Numbered from the stretch's first letter, positions 10,261 to 19,485 are shown. The stretch is 64,000 nucleotides of DNA from Leptospira yanagawae serovar Saopaulo str. Sao Paulo = ATCC 700523 (GCF_000332475.2 NZ_AOGX02000024.1:421406-485405), one strand, 5' to 3'. A program made the numbers and translations. Notes: generated by a model not told the origin, from the letters alone.

Positions 10261-11517
10261 TTGAACCAAATCTTCCGAGAAAATTTAAAATACATTCTGG
10301 CTGTTCTCCTCGTGTGGGCAATCACTTTCCCATGGATTCTGAGAAACAGGGACACCATCCTCGCCAAACTCACCCTCACCTATAATTCGTTTTTTGGTTA
10401 CCCCAATCCTAGGATTGCTCACCAACTCATTGCCAAAGGGGATGCAGTCCTCGAAGGCCGAAAAGAAGGTGGGTCCAATTTCCTGCAAAACATTACTCAA
10501 TTTTTCAGTTCCGAAGAAAACACAAAAGGGACTGTTTTGCCTTTGGACCTAGCTCTGATGGAAAAGTCCTGTTTGTATTTTCGTAGCAAAGAACATGTGG
10601 AAGAACATTTTTTAGAACTGACATGGAGGGAAAAAGCAAGCGAATGGGGCTCCCCTCTCTTCCAAAGGATGGCACCCCAAGGTGAATTACTCCTTGGCCC
10701 AAACCCCAAAGATTATTGGAACTCCCACATTGAAGCTGTTCTTACCGCACTTGATTATTACAAACGAGCTTTACGATTTTCTGGCCCAGAACTCATTGCT
10801 CCTAAAAAAATTGAATCGGTAGCTTGGGCAAGTTGTAGGCCAAGTGAAATCTTACTCGCATACAAAACCCATATGTTGGAAACAGAATCCTATGTATTAC
10901 AAAAGTTAACTGACTTAGAAAAAGTTCCGAGTGGACTGAGCGCTGTACAAAAACGAAGTGTAGTACTATCGAGCATCAAACGAAGTGATTTCAGTGAAGT
11001 CTCGGCCAATGATTATTTAGAATCTTTGCTTCGGCAAATCCTACTCACTGGTATGAAACAATTTTCCCCAAGAGAAATGGATGATATCTATGAAAGGATT
11101 TTGTATTTTGTTGGATCCGATGAAAGAGAATACCTAAAGTTTAAATTCCGGCGAGCAGAGTTGTATTTCCAATTAGGAAAAGAAGAAAACTCATATTACC
11201 AAAAAGCAACAATAGAATTTAAAGAATCTTCCAATATCCAAATTGCATCGGAACTCGAAGACATCAACCTTCCTGCCCTCTTAGTCCACGAATTTGAAGC
11301 GAAATTAAAACAAGCAGAAAGTTTGCACAAACTTAAGGAAAACAATAAAAGTTTGGTTATCTTAGATTCATTAAAATCAAAACTTCGTAATGTAGATGAA
11401 CGAAGTGTCGGTGGAAAAAAAGATGAAATTTTAAAAGCATACCATAATTTAAACCGATCCGTTCTACGTAAGCTCGGACGTTACGAAGAAGCAGATGAAA
11501 TCCCATTTAACGAATGA
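10261..11517 (+). CDS. Membrane-anchored hypothetical protein, first gene of CHAT-sigma cluster
   Basis: About 418 residues with one membrane segment near the N-terminus (roughly 11-28, LAVLLVWAITFPWIL). A long soluble, mostly helical part follows, with TPR-like helices in the last 150 residues (YLKFKFRRAELYFQLGKEE). I chose the TTG at 10261 because GGGA lies six bases before it. A TTG at 10210 is in frame but overlaps the divergent TPR gene and lacks a ribosome-binding site. Its 3' end overlaps the cysteine desulfurase-like gene by 23 bases. Function unknown. Confidence 0.75.
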   Translation: MNQIFRENLKYILAVLLVWAITFPWILRNRDTILAKLTLTYNSFFGYPNPRIAHQLIAKGDAVLEGRKEGGSNFLQNITQFFSSEENTKGTVLPLDLALMEKSCLYFRSKEHVEEHFLELTWREKASEWGSPLFQRMAPQGELLLGPNPKDYWNSHIEAVLTALDYYKRALRFSGPELIAPKKIESVAWASCRPSEILLAYKTHMLETESYVLQKLTDLEKVPSGLSAVQKRSVVLSSIKRSDFSEVSANDYLESLLRQILLTGMKQFSPREMDDIYERILYFVGSDEREYLKFKFRRAELYFQLGKEENSYYQKATIEFKESSNIQIASELEDINLPALLVHEFEAKLKQAESLHKLKENNKSLVILDSLKSKLRNVDERSVGGKKDEILKAYHNLNRSVLRKLGRYEEADEIPFNE

Positions 11518-12625
11518 CATAAAGTATTTTGACTATAATGCAACCCACCCTCCTTACACAGAGATTTTAAAATCGTGTTTGGAGGAATACTTACAAAACT
11601 ATTATAATCCCTCGGGAATCACCCGTTACTCCCTTCAAAACCAAGGAAAAATTGAACAAACCCGAAAGTACCTTGCAAAAATCACTCACGGAATTGAAAA
11701 ACAATTTGTATTTTCTTCTACTGGAACAGAAGCAAATCATTTACTCATCCAAAGTTTGCGAGTCAAATACCCTAACCTTCGATCTGTGATAGTTTCTCCT
11801 TTTGAACATTCTAGTATGTACTCTGCATTAGAACTGTTCGGTTTCCAAGCAGAGATCATACAACCCAATCCCAGTGGAACCATCAATCTAAACCATTTAG
11901 AATTTTTATTAAAACAAGAACCAAGGCCTGTTATTTGTTTGTATGCAGGGAATGAAACCGGGGTCATCCAACCTGCCGAAGAGATTCAAACACTCACCAA
12001 ACAACATGGACAATTGTTTTACAGTGATCTTATGCAAGCATTCTGTAAAATAGAAGTTCCCTTTTCTCTTTTTGATGGGTATAGTTTTTCAGGCCATAAA
12101 ATTGGAGCTGGTATGGGCGCCGCTGTTACCTATCTACCGGAAAGTAATCCTCATTTTCGGTTGTTTGGTGGTGGGAATCAAGAAAATGAACACAGAGCTG
12201 GAACCGAAAATACCTTTGCCATTTCCACATTACAAAAAGTAACAGAAATTCAACTGGAAGGACTGCACAACAAAATCAATCGACTTCAAAATTTCCAATC
12301 CAAACTCGAATCGGAATTAGAATCTTTTGGTTGTGAAATCATTGCAAAAAACGAAAGAAGGTTACCGAATACAAGTTTTTTTATTTTACCCATCCACACA
12401 GTTGACTTTTTTTTATTGGGTTTAGAAGAAAAAGGAATCATCGTATCCACAGGTAGTTCCTGTAAATCAAGGGCCAGGGAAGCATCAAAATCCTTACTTT
12501 ATATGGGATATGCAGAAGAACAGGCATTACGGGCAATTCGAATTTCTACTGGAAGTTTTACTACATTAGAAGATATTGAAATTCTTATAACGCAAATCAA
12601 AGAATTGATCCAAAAATTCCAGTGA
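11495..12625 (+). CDS. Cysteine desulfurase-like PLP enzyme (NifS/IscS family)
   Basis: A 376-residue class V aminotransferase-fold enzyme. The PLP lysine is K202 in SGHKIG, preceded by the YSDLMQAFCK segment. HRAGTEN (about 233) and the mobile-loop cysteine C323 in STGSSCKS match the sulfur-acceptor cysteine of IscS/NifS enzymes. It should release sulfur from cysteine for Fe-S or thio-cofactor assembly. There is no iscU, iscA or thiI next to it. Instead it is embedded in a cluster with a CHAT protease and a sigma factor, which is odd for a housekeeping desulfurase. Confidence 0.88.
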   Translation: MKSHLTNDIKYFDYNATHPPYTEILKSCLEEYLQNYYNPSGITRYSLQNQGKIEQTRKYLAKITHGIEKQFVFSSTGTEANHLLIQSLRVKYPNLRSVIVSPFEHSSMYSALELFGFQAEIIQPNPSGTINLNHLEFLLKQEPRPVICLYAGNETGVIQPAEEIQTLTKQHGQLFYSDLMQAFCKIEVPFSLFDGYSFSGHKIGAGMGAAVTYLPESNPHFRLFGGGNQENEHRAGTENTFAISTLQKVTEIQLEGLHNKINRLQNFQSKLESELESFGCEIIAKNERRLPNTSFFILPIHTVDFFLLGLEEKGIIVSTGSSCKSRAREASKSLLYMGYAEEQALRAIRISTGSFTTLEDIEILITQIKELIQKFQ

Positions 12626-12632
12626 AACCAAA

Positions 12633-14000
12633 ATGAAAATCCGTATTTTATCAAAGTATTCTAACCCAGGGATTTCAGACGGCGAATGTATATGGGAAGA
12701 GAAACAAAATCAGTTTGGCAGTGTAGAAAAAACCACCTCCTTTTCAGGCGAGTTACTGTTTGAATTCCAAAAAGATTGGTCACTCTTTGTGGAACGAGTC
12801 CTTTCCCAAAATCCCAAAAAAACAGAGTTTTTTGATAAACTTAGTAAAAAATCAGATAATTTAGAACAAATCGTTTTTGGCAAAGCCACACCTGTTTGGA
12901 GGAAACCTGGGTTTCATGGAAACATCCAAATCTTAGTGGATCCTGAGTTTTCGCCTATCCCATGGGAAATTTTAAAAACCCACCAAGGTTATTTATTCCA
13001 AGATGAAACATTCAAACGGGGAATTCGGATCGAACAAACAGAAAAAGAAATTCTAAAAAAATCAAACACTGCTCTTATCATTTGTAATCCAGTGAAATCA
13101 AATTTACAAAACACGGTCAAAGAAGAATGTGCGATTCTTTTCCCCATTTTGGAAAAAAAATTTCCCTTACGAATTTTAAAACAAGACCACCTAACAAAAA
13201 TACGATTCATTGAAGAAATGAATGCAGTGAGATACCTTCATTATGCAGGTCATACGGAAAAAAATGGAATTCCCATGGTAGAAAATCAATTTTTATCCAT
13301 GAACGAAATTTCATCCAGATCCTTTTCCCATTTGGATTTGGTATTCTTTAATAGCTGTTATTCCTCCTTTGATTCCAAAAGCCAATCGGGTCTTACCACT
13401 AGTTTTTTAAAAGCCGGTGCAAAAACAGTGATTGGTTTTTTATACCCTGTCGAAACCAAATTAGCTAAAGAAATAGGAATTTCTTTTTGGAAGTATTTTT
13501 TGGAATCCAAAAATGCGGAAAAAAGTTTAAACAAAATCAGAAACCAACTTTTCAAAGGATCTGGCCGAGAGATCATCACTGCCATCAGTTTGGTCCAATT
13601 TTCCACTTCCTCCAAAGTCCAAAATTCAAAACGAATCGTAAGCCTAGTCTCCGGAATTTTGGCCGTTCTGTTTTTTTTGATCCTTTCGAATGCAACAAAA
13701 GACAAATCGGAAATGCAAACGATTGGAGAACTTGAGACCCAATCGGAAATGGGACAAGTGATCCCAAATAAACAAATTCCGAGAGAACCGAAGGTTATGT
13801 TGTCCAAAAACGATCCCTTACTTTTAAAAATCAAAAGTTTGTCTCATGTTGAATTTAAAAAACAGGCAATTTTGTTTTTAGAATCAAAACATGCATTACT
13901 TGACGAATCCCATAAAAGAGAAATCTTAGAATCCATTTTGTCAGAAGAAACTTCGGAAGAAAAAATGTTTTACGAATTCAAAACAAGGAGTGGTTTCTGA
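12633..14000 (+). CDS. Membrane-anchored CHAT-domain protease-like protein
   Basis: A 455-residue protein with a caspase-like CHAT domain at about 95-325. DPEFSPIPWEIL (103-114) is the typical entry motif. The catalytic pair is H207 in HYAGH and C242 in FFNSC. A single membrane helix follows (about 336-353) and then a charged C-terminal tail of about 100 residues. It lies 7 bases after the desulfurase gene. CHAT proteins are cysteine peptidases often activated by partner binding. Downstream are an exported protein, a sigma factor and a small protein, so the peptidase may control transcription by cleaving a regulator. The domain call is strong; the substrate is inference. Confidence 0.85.
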   Translation: MKIRILSKYSNPGISDGECIWEEKQNQFGSVEKTTSFSGELLFEFQKDWSLFVERVLSQNPKKTEFFDKLSKKSDNLEQIVFGKATPVWRKPGFHGNIQILVDPEFSPIPWEILKTHQGYLFQDETFKRGIRIEQTEKEILKKSNTALIICNPVKSNLQNTVKEECAILFPILEKKFPLRILKQDHLTKIRFIEEMNAVRYLHYAGHTEKNGIPMVENQFLSMNEISSRSFSHLDLVFFNSCYSSFDSKSQSGLTTSFLKAGAKTVIGFLYPVETKLAKEIGISFWKYFLESKNAEKSLNKIRNQLFKGSGREIITAISLVQFSTSSKVQNSKRIVSLVSGILAVLFFLILSNATKDKSEMQTIGELETQSEMGQVIPNKQIPREPKVMLSKNDPLLLKIKSLSHVEFKKQAILFLESKHALLDESHKREILESILSEETSEEKMFYEFKTRSGF

Positions 14001-15024
14001 TCCGTTTTTTTTACTCTTTGTATTTTCTGTATTCTTGAGTGCACCACTTCATTCCCAATGGTTTGGAAAAGAAACTTCCTTTGAAACTATATGGAACGAG
14101 TTTCAAAAAGAACCTAGTTTGCATTCCATTGCATTCAAAAAAGAAACCTATCCAATCCTTAGGGAAATAGAAACGAAGCAGGAAGAAGAATTTCAATATT
14201 ACCAAAATCTTTGCAAATCAAATGAAATCCGTGATCTGTCTGATATTTTAAAACAAATTTCTTTTTATGATGCCTTATTGCATATAAGACGATGTGCGGA
14301 AGGAAAAAAAGAGGACCTGCTCCCAATCGAAAAGGATTCAAAAAAAAGAATTTTTGATTTAATCCTCTTTCCGAAATTAGAAATCCTTCCCAATGAAATT
14401 ACAAATGATGAAATCTATTCTTTGGTTCGCGAACTCTTAAGGGAATGGGAAAAAACAGTGTACCTCTTTTCTAATTTTTACAAACCTCATGAGGTTTTAT
14501 TTTTAGGAAAAGAAAGGGAATATTCCCTAACAATGAATAGAATATTATATTCAGAAATGCCCGAATCAAAACGAAAAACATTATTACTTCGTTTATTACA
14601 GGATATCAAATCCCATCAGAAGTCCACCTACCAATTGTTTTATTATTCCAATCAAAATCCATGGAATCTCAAAACATTAAAATTAGAAAATGAAAAATCA
14701 AAATCCATTTTTTTAGAAATTTTGAAACTGTGGAAACTTGATCCCATTTTTTCCAATACACAACGTTCCCAACTGAACGATCTAGAAATCTGTTTAGCAA
14801 AAATCCCATCTGACCAAACGAAAATTCGAATATTCGGTTTTTTTGGATTTTTTCATGATTATGGAAGGTTTGGATATGAAAACCAAATTGGTGCGTTAGG
14901 TTCTAACCAAACAAGGCTTCAGTACATACACCAAACTTTATTCCAATCCCATCATTTCCAAAAAAGATTAGAAAATGTAATGATCTCTTGCAAAAATTCC
15001 GTCGAATCACAGAAAGAACTATGA
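13990..15024 (+). CDS. Hypothetical exported or membrane-anchored protein of the CHAT-sigma cluster
   Basis: A 344-residue protein beginning with a hydrophobic signal-like segment (FFLLFVFSVFLSAPLHSQ, cleavage near HSQ). The rest is charged and probably helical, with no recognised domain. The start is weakly defined: a GTG at 13990 overlaps both the CHAT stop and an AAGGAG, and no better start is visible. Its TGA overlaps the ATG of the sigma-factor gene (ATGA), indicating coupled translation. It could be a sensor or a peptidase substrate, but nothing in the sequence proves this. Confidence 0.7.
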   Translation: MVSDPFFLLFVFSVFLSAPLHSQWFGKETSFETIWNEFQKEPSLHSIAFKKETYPILREIETKQEEEFQYYQNLCKSNEIRDLSDILKQISFYDALLHIRRCAEGKKEDLLPIEKDSKKRIFDLILFPKLEILPNEITNDEIYSLVRELLREWEKTVYLFSNFYKPHEVLFLGKEREYSLTMNRILYSEMPESKRKTLLLRLLQDIKSHQKSTYQLFYYSNQNPWNLKTLKLENEKSKSIFLEILKLWKLDPIFSNTQRSQLNDLEICLAKIPSDQTKIRIFGFFGFFHDYGRFGYENQIGALGSNQTRLQYIHQTLFQSHHFQKRLENVMISCKNSVESQKEL

Positions 15025-15590
15025 GTGATGAGATTAGGACTTTGATTGATGACTGCCTGCTTGGGAAAAGAGAAGCTTGGCAAACCCTCATCCAGAAATT
15101 CCACAGGCTCATCATTGGAACCTGTGCCCACTATGTACCAAAGGAAGAAGTGGTAGACACTTCCCAACTCGTTTACCTCAAACTCACCGAAAATGATTAC
15201 CAATTGTTACGAAAGTTCAAAGGAGAAAGTTTCCCGGCCTTTATCATCTATTTAAATGAAATCGCAAAAAACATCAGCATGTCCCACACTCGGAGTATAA
15301 GAAGAACGGAATACAGAGAGGGCCTCTCTCTTGACCTAAGCATTGATATCTTAGATGAAAGGCAAACCCAAGAAGATGTGTACTTTGAATGGGAAGAAAA
15401 ACAGGAGTTTTACGATCTCATAGATGCATTGGATGAACCACACAAAGAAATCCTCATCCTTCGACTAAAAGGATATAAATTCAAAGAAATTGCGGAGATT
15501 TTAGATGTTCCCATAGGGACAGTACTAGCAAGGGCCAACAGAGCCAAAGAAAAGATAAAAAAATTACAAACAAAGGAAATAAAGCCGTAA
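15021..15590 (+). CDS. RNA polymerase sigma factor, sigma-70 family (ECF-like)
   Basis: A 189-residue sigma factor. Region 2 spans about 20-90 (IGTCAHYVPKEEVVDTSQLVYLKL; FPAFIIYLNEIAKN). Region 4 spans about 130-185: DEPHKEILILRLKGYKFKEIAEIL, then a helix-turn-helix with GTVLARANRAKEK. It starts at the ATG overlapping the upstream stop. No region 3 or zinc-finger anti-sigma is adjacent; instead it is bracketed by an exported protein and a 176-residue protein of unknown type. It should redirect polymerase to a special regulon. Confidence 0.85.
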   Translation: MSDEIRTLIDDCLLGKREAWQTLIQKFHRLIIGTCAHYVPKEEVVDTSQLVYLKLTENDYQLLRKFKGESFPAFIIYLNEIAKNISMSHTRSIRRTEYREGLSLDLSIDILDERQTQEDVYFEWEEKQEFYDLIDALDEPHKEILILRLKGYKFKEIAEILDVPIGTVLARANRAKEKIKKLQTKEIKP

Positions 15591-15607
15591 CGGTGGGAAA
15601 TTAATGT

Positions 15608-16138
15608 ATGGAGACAAAAGATCCTAATCCATTTATGAACCGACTCAAACTCAAAGAAGCTCTCTACCTCATGTCCCAAGGGGAAGAAGTGGATCAGGTG
15701 ACTCTCCAAAGGATCTTAGAATCCGTTGTTCCTGGTCCTGATTCCAAAATCCGCATTTACCTCCAATTCATGAACGAATCCTTAAAGGTTTTGATGAGCG
15801 ACTGGGAAAATACCACCTTACATACCGCACAAATGGCACTGAGAGGGCAAGGGAATGGAGGTGCATTCCGAGTGCACAGGCAGGTAGCAGGAAGGGATTT
15901 GGACTTTGTGTTCCAACCCAATGCCGATAAAAACCAGGTGTTTTTGTCAGTGGAAGCTTCCAATGCGGACAAACTCTCCGCAAAACTTTTTTTGGATGGG
16001 ACACCTGTGGAAACCTTACCGAAATTAGGCAGCCAGTCCATGTTTGACTCACCCATCACTCTCGATTCCAGTCCGGAACTTGCCATCTTTGAATCTGGCA
16101 AAGAAATTGGGCGTTATCATTTCATGTTACAATCGTAA
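15608..16138 (+). CDS. Hypothetical protein downstream of sigma factor
   Basis: A 176-residue soluble protein with no signal peptide. The first 75 residues are helical and charged; the remainder looks like a small beta-rich domain (RDLDFVFQP, VFLSVEASNADKLSAKLFLDG, PELAIFESGKEIGRYHF). It is the last gene of the CHAT-sigma cluster and follows the sigma gene by 17 bases. It could act on the sigma factor, but no anti-sigma motif is recognisable. Confidence 0.7.
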   Translation: METKDPNPFMNRLKLKEALYLMSQGEEVDQVTLQRILESVVPGPDSKIRIYLQFMNESLKVLMSDWENTTLHTAQMALRGQGNGGAFRVHRQVAGRDLDFVFQPNADKNQVFLSVEASNADKLSAKLFLDGTPVETLPKLGSQSMFDSPITLDSSPELAIFESGKEIGRYHFMLQS

Positions 16139-16180
16139 CTTTTTTTATGATTTTTGCAATAAAAGAGGTGGGACTAGGCA

Positions 16181-16209
16181 TTGATACTTTGAGAAGAGGC
16201 CCCTATCTA
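16181..16209 (+). promoter_or_regulatory. Candidate promoter for a small RNA
   Basis: TTGATA at 16181-16186 and TATCTA at 16204-16209 are separated by exactly 17 bases, a sigma-70-like arrangement with a weak -10 box. It lies in the spacer between convergent genes, where no protein gene follows, and points to a terminator about 45 bases downstream. Confidence 0.35.
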
Positions 16210-16215
16210 TAGGAT

Positions 16216-16280
16216 CCTACTATCTTTTTCCAAACTAGTTCACTTGAGAAACATCCCGACGTTAAATCGGGATTTTTTTT
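16216..16280 (+). ncRNA. Candidate small RNA of about 65 nt
   Basis: Predicted from a promoter-like pair at 16181-16209 and a rho-independent terminator at 16253-16280, with no open reading frame between. The RNA body contains a pyrimidine-rich stretch followed by the terminator hairpin. Its 3' end is antisense to the last bases of ychF. Alternatively the terminator simply serves the upstream CHAT-sigma operon and no separate RNA exists. Confidence 0.25.
16253..16280 (+). terminator. Rho-independent terminator
   Basis: A 7-base stem (ATCCCGA at 16253-16259 with TCGGGAT at 16267-16273), a 7-nt loop, and a run of eight T at 16273-16280. It ends plus-strand transcription from the CHAT-sigma cluster and/or the candidate small RNA, right at the convergent ychF stop. 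Confidence 0.8.
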
Positions 16281-17376
16281 ATGCATTCACTCGGAAATAA
16301 ATCACATCTCCGTCTTGGACGATGTATTCTTTCCCTTCCACTCGCAGTTTCCCTTCTTCTTTGACTTTGGCTTGGTCCCCAGTGCGGTCTAAGTCTTCAT
16401 ACCGCATGACTTCTGCTCGGATGTATCCTTTTTCAAAATCAGAGTGGATGACACTTGCTGCCACGGGTCCAGAACTCCCTAGTTTTGTGGTCCAAGCTCT
16501 CACTTCTTCCACACCAGCAGTGAAAAACGTAATGAGGCCGAGCAGTTGGTAAGAAGCCCGGATCATCCGAGAAAGACCTGATTCTTTTTCCCCAATCTCT
16601 TCTAAAAATGCCAATTGGTCTTCTTTTTCAAGTCCTGAAATTTCTTCTTCAAATCGCCCACATAAAACTACAACAGGAGCTGATTCTTGATTTGCATATT
16701 CAGTGATGGATTTAACAAGAGGGTTCTCAGTAGACTTTACATCTGAATCCAAGATATTTGCCACATATAACACGGGCTTAATGGTGATTAGGTTGAATTT
16801 TTTTGCGATTTTAACTTCTTCTTCTGATAATGTTACAGTGGAGGCTCTGTTCCCTTTTTTTAAGGCATCCAGAATTTTATCCATTACAGCCAAAATTTCT
16901 GCCGCTTCTTTGTTCCCAGTTTTTGCCGTTTTGGATACTCTTTGTTGTTGTTTTTCCAAACTATCTAGATCGGCAAGAATCAATTCATAATTGATTACAG
17001 TGATATCTTCTATTGGGTCCACCTTTCCGTGAACATGTGTTATATTTTCGTCCTGAAAAGCGCGGACAACATGGCAGATGGCATCCACTTCTCGGATATG
17101 AGATAAAAATTGATTTCCTAATCCTTCCCCTTGGCTTGCCCCTTTTACGAGGCCTGCAATGTCCACAAACTCAATCATCGTCGGAACAGTGCGTTTTGGT
17201 TTGTAAATTTCAGAAAGGCGTTGTAACCTTTCGTCAGGGACTTCCACAACACCAGTATTGGGTTCAATGGTACAAAACGGGTAATTCGCAGCTTGTGCAC
17301 CTGCTTTTGTGAGAGCGTTAAAAATAGTCGACTTACCGACGTTTGGAAGACCTACAATGCCACAATTCAAAGCCAT
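16279..17376 (-). CDS. ychF: Redox-regulated ATPase/GTPase YchF (OLA1 family)
   Basis: A 365-residue universally conserved P-loop NTPase that binds ribosomes and prefers ATP. G1 is GLPNVGKST (residues 8-16); the switch and G3 region contains [12 protein letters not shown]; the NKxD-type motif is altered, as normal in this family ([11 protein letters not shown]). The C-terminal TGS domain ends [21 protein letters not shown]. It is full length, and its stop overlaps the T-run of the convergent terminator. Confidence 0.96.
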   Translation of the reverse strand: MALNCGIVGLPNVGKSTIFNALTKAGAQAANYPFCTIEPNTGVVEVPDERLQRLSEIYKPKRTVPTMIEFVDIAGLVKGASQGEGLGNQFLSHIREVDAICHVVRAFQDENITHVHGKVDPIEDITVINYELILADLDSLEKQQQRVSKTAKTGNKEAAEILAVMDKILDALKKGNRASTVTLSEEEVKIAKKFNLITIKPVLYVANILDSDVKSTENPLVKSITEYANQESAPVVVLCGRFEEEISGLEKEDQLAFLEEIGEKESGLSRMIRASYQLLGLITFFTAGVEEVRAWTTKLGSSGPVAASVIHSDFEKGYIRAEVMRYEDLDRTGDQAKVKEEGKLRVEGKEYIVQDGDVIYFRVNA

Positions 17377-17424
17377 ACGGATAGGTTTTTCGAAGGAAGT
17401 GCGAGGACAAGGAAAATTGTTGTC

Positions 17425-17916
17425 TTAGTTTTGAAATCCCGTTTCTAAATACACGGATAAAAGAAAAGTAACCGAAACCAAAATGACAAATAAGTAAAAT
17501 CCTAAGTAGAGTTTTCCAATCCGTTTCCAAGGAAAACGTTCCCTAAGTTGTAAGGTTTGGATGATCCATTCAGGATTTGGATCAGGAGGTAGTTCTTCTT
17601 CCCTGCCAGACTTACTCCATACAAATTGTTTTTCTTCCTGTTTCAAATTGTAAAATGGAGCCTTATCTCCCTCTTCCAAAATACTGAGTAAAAGGGAAGG
17701 GATTTCAAAATATTTAAAACGAATCAGGCCAGAAAAACCAGTGAATATCGCCAAATAATTGATGACAACAATTAAGGGACTTGCCGTATAACGAGAGCTA
17801 AAGAGTAAGTATAAATAAATGACTAAAAAACTAATCGAAATCAATTTAGAAATGGAGGTAAGTTTTTTATAAACTTTTTGTTCTTTTAAAAAATTTGAAT
17901 ACACTTCCGTTTTCAT
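17425..17916 (-). CDS. Hypothetical membrane protein
   Basis: A 163-residue protein with two hydrophobic segments near 25-65 and one near 135-157, separated by a charged cytoplasmic-type loop (LKQEEKQFVWSKSGREEELPPDP). The ATG at 17914-17916 overlaps the stop of the pseudouridine synthase gene (ATGA) and is preferred to longer in-frame starts. No family recognised. Confidence 0.7.
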   Translation of the reverse strand: MKTEVYSNFLKEQKVYKKLTSISKLISISFLVIYLYLLFSSRYTASPLIVVINYLAIFTGFSGLIRFKYFEIPSLLLSILEEGDKAPFYNLKQEEKQFVWSKSGREEELPPDPNPEWIIQTLQLRERFPWKRIGKLYLGFYLFVILVSVTFLLSVYLETGFQN

Positions 17917-18635
17917 ATCATTATTTCGTTTGCAAAGAATTTGGAATTTGTTATGGAAGGCAACCGCTTCAACCAATCACCAGGAATTTCCGTTTTTACC
18001 ATATGGTTTTGGCCATTGAAGTCAGTAAAGGAAAATCGAAATGCATGCAGGTACATTCGGCTCTCCCTATTCTCTTTTTTCCCATACACTTGGTCCCCTA
18101 CAATTGGAAAACCCAAAGCAGAAAGCATAACACGAATTTGATGCCTCCTTCCTGTTAGAATTTTTGCAGTTCCGAAGGAAAGGTTATTTTTTTGTTCAGA
18201 AACGAAGATGGTAAATTCTGTAATCGCTTTTTTACCTCCACTTCTCACAATGTTCACTTGTTTGTTTCCATCCTTAATAAAACATTCCATCCGATGTTCT
18301 TTCCAATTAGGGACCCCTTCACAAATAAAAACATATGTTTTTTCGGCTTCTTTTAGTAAAAGATCCAATTCCAGATTTTTGGTTTTATTTTTCCCAAGTA
18401 AAACCAAACCACTCGTTCCTAAATCGAGCCGGTTGATCGTACGAAGTTCAGGAAGTTGCAAATGATTGGCAAGCAGTCGAGTAAAGTCCAAACGGTTTGG
18501 GTCTTTGGTTTCGTGGACGGGAATACCAGCCGGTTTGTCGGCTAACAAAAAATCATCATTCTCAAAATAGATCCGAGTGGTAAAGTTACCTTTTAGTTGG
18601 ATGAGTTTAGGTTGAGAACTCAATGTAGAGACCAC
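17913..18635 (-). CDS. RluA-family pseudouridine synthase
   Basis: A 240-residue enzyme that isomerises uridine in rRNA or tRNA. The catalytic Asp is in INRLDLGTSGLVL (consensus RLDxxTSG), and the second family motif GRRHQIRVMLSALGFPIVGD is intact. The S4 domain found in some members is missing, so this is the short form; the target base cannot be predicted. The GTG start at 18633-18635 overlaps the upstream DUF2797 gene by 29 bases. Confidence 0.9.
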   Translation of the reverse strand: MVSTLSSQPKLIQLKGNFTTRIYFENDDFLLADKPAGIPVHETKDPNRLDFTRLLANHLQLPELRTINRLDLGTSGLVLLGKNKTKNLELDLLLKEAEKTYVFICEGVPNWKEHRMECFIKDGNKQVNIVRSGGKKAITEFTIFVSEQKNNLSFGTAKILTGRRHQIRVMLSALGFPIVGDQVYGKKENRESRMYLHAFRFSFTDFNGQNHMVKTEIPGDWLKRLPSITNSKFFANEIMI

Positions 18636-19482
18636 CCAAACTTCGAATATTGATCACCCCATTTTCAAATAATAAATATTGCCCTTTGATCCCAACAAGA
18701 GTGTCAGAAATCGGAGTGTCTTTTGTGAGTTTTAAGGATTTCACTTTGGAAGGATAAGTCAAAATTGGGTATTGGATTTCCTGGATCTCAGATAAAGTGA
18801 TCCTTCTCCAAACTAACTTTTGTTTGGTTTCCAAAGGTGAAACAAATTCATTTTTTTCCAAATGGTTTAAAAATTTATCTGCTTCTTTTTTTAAATCGAT
18901 GTAGTTTGGATCACCTGAAACCATTTTTTGCCAAGAGGTTTTATCTGGTAAAAATTGGCTTAAAAAATGTTCCAAAATGCCAGCATCCCTTCTCGAATCC
19001 ACTTCTAAGATTGGAATCCCAAACCTTGCCCCCTGGTCCACCCAACGATTGGAAATTGGATTTTCTTTTGTGATTCCCACTTTGAGTCCGCTGGAATTGG
19101 CAAAGTAAACCACATGTTTTTTAAAACAATTTGTATTCCCCCAATTGGCATCACGGCAAGTGCCTCTGTGATGGTGGCAAGTTTCTGGCCGCAAAATACA
19201 CATATCATTTTCAGCCAAACTGGAAAAACAGGTAAAACAATAACCTTGGTTAAATGACTTTTTTGTTTTTTTACCACAATGCATACAACGAATTTCATCG
19301 TTAGTATAAAGGTTAATTTTTTTACCAAGGAATGTCTCCATCGCAACATCTGATTGGTGTTCTGCGACTCGGATCTCTTTTTGTTTTTTATCTTCTGTGT
19401 ATGTGGCATATTCCCAAGTATACGAAACAGGGGTCGTTCCTTTATGGGACATCTTCCTCACAAAACCTTGAAAACTTGGCAT
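18607..19482 (-). CDS. DUF2797-domain protein
   Basis: A 291-residue protein with a zinc-binding cluster (CMHCGKK ... CFTCF ... CHHHRGTC) at about 62-112. It is followed by a GIY-YIG-like core (HVVYFANSSGLKVGITKENPISNRWVDQGA, given here only as start and end residues 123-152), the recognisable DUF2797 layout. Function is unknown; a nucleic-acid role is plausible. No ribosome-binding site precedes the ATG at 19482. An in-frame GTG at 19461 (AAGG upstream) or ATG at 19452 may be the true start. Confidence 0.85.
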   Translation of the reverse strand: MPSFQGFVRKMSHKGTTPVSYTWEYATYTEDKKQKEIRVAEHQSDVAMETFLGKKINLYTNDEIRCMHCGKKTKKSFNQGYCFTCFSSLAENDMCILRPETCHHHRGTCRDANWGNTNCFKKHVVYFANSSGLKVGITKENPISNRWVDQGARFGIPILEVDSRRDAGILEHFLSQFLPDKTSWQKMVSGDPNYIDLKKEADKFLNHLEKNEFVSPLETKQKLVWRRITLSEIQEIQYPILTYPSKVKSLKLTKDTPISDTLVGIKGQYLLFENGVINIRSLGGLYIEFST

Positions 19483-19485
19483 AAA

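Noticed and set aside
13358..13834. 158-codon frame antisense to the CHAT gene
   Set aside because: It lies wholly opposite a gene with clear CHAT motifs and shows no protein-like features.
10261..16138. Type III-E CRISPR (Craspase) system
   Set aside because: There is a CHAT protease and a sigma factor, but no CRISPR array, no Cas7-11-like gene and no Csx30-like protein that I could recognise.
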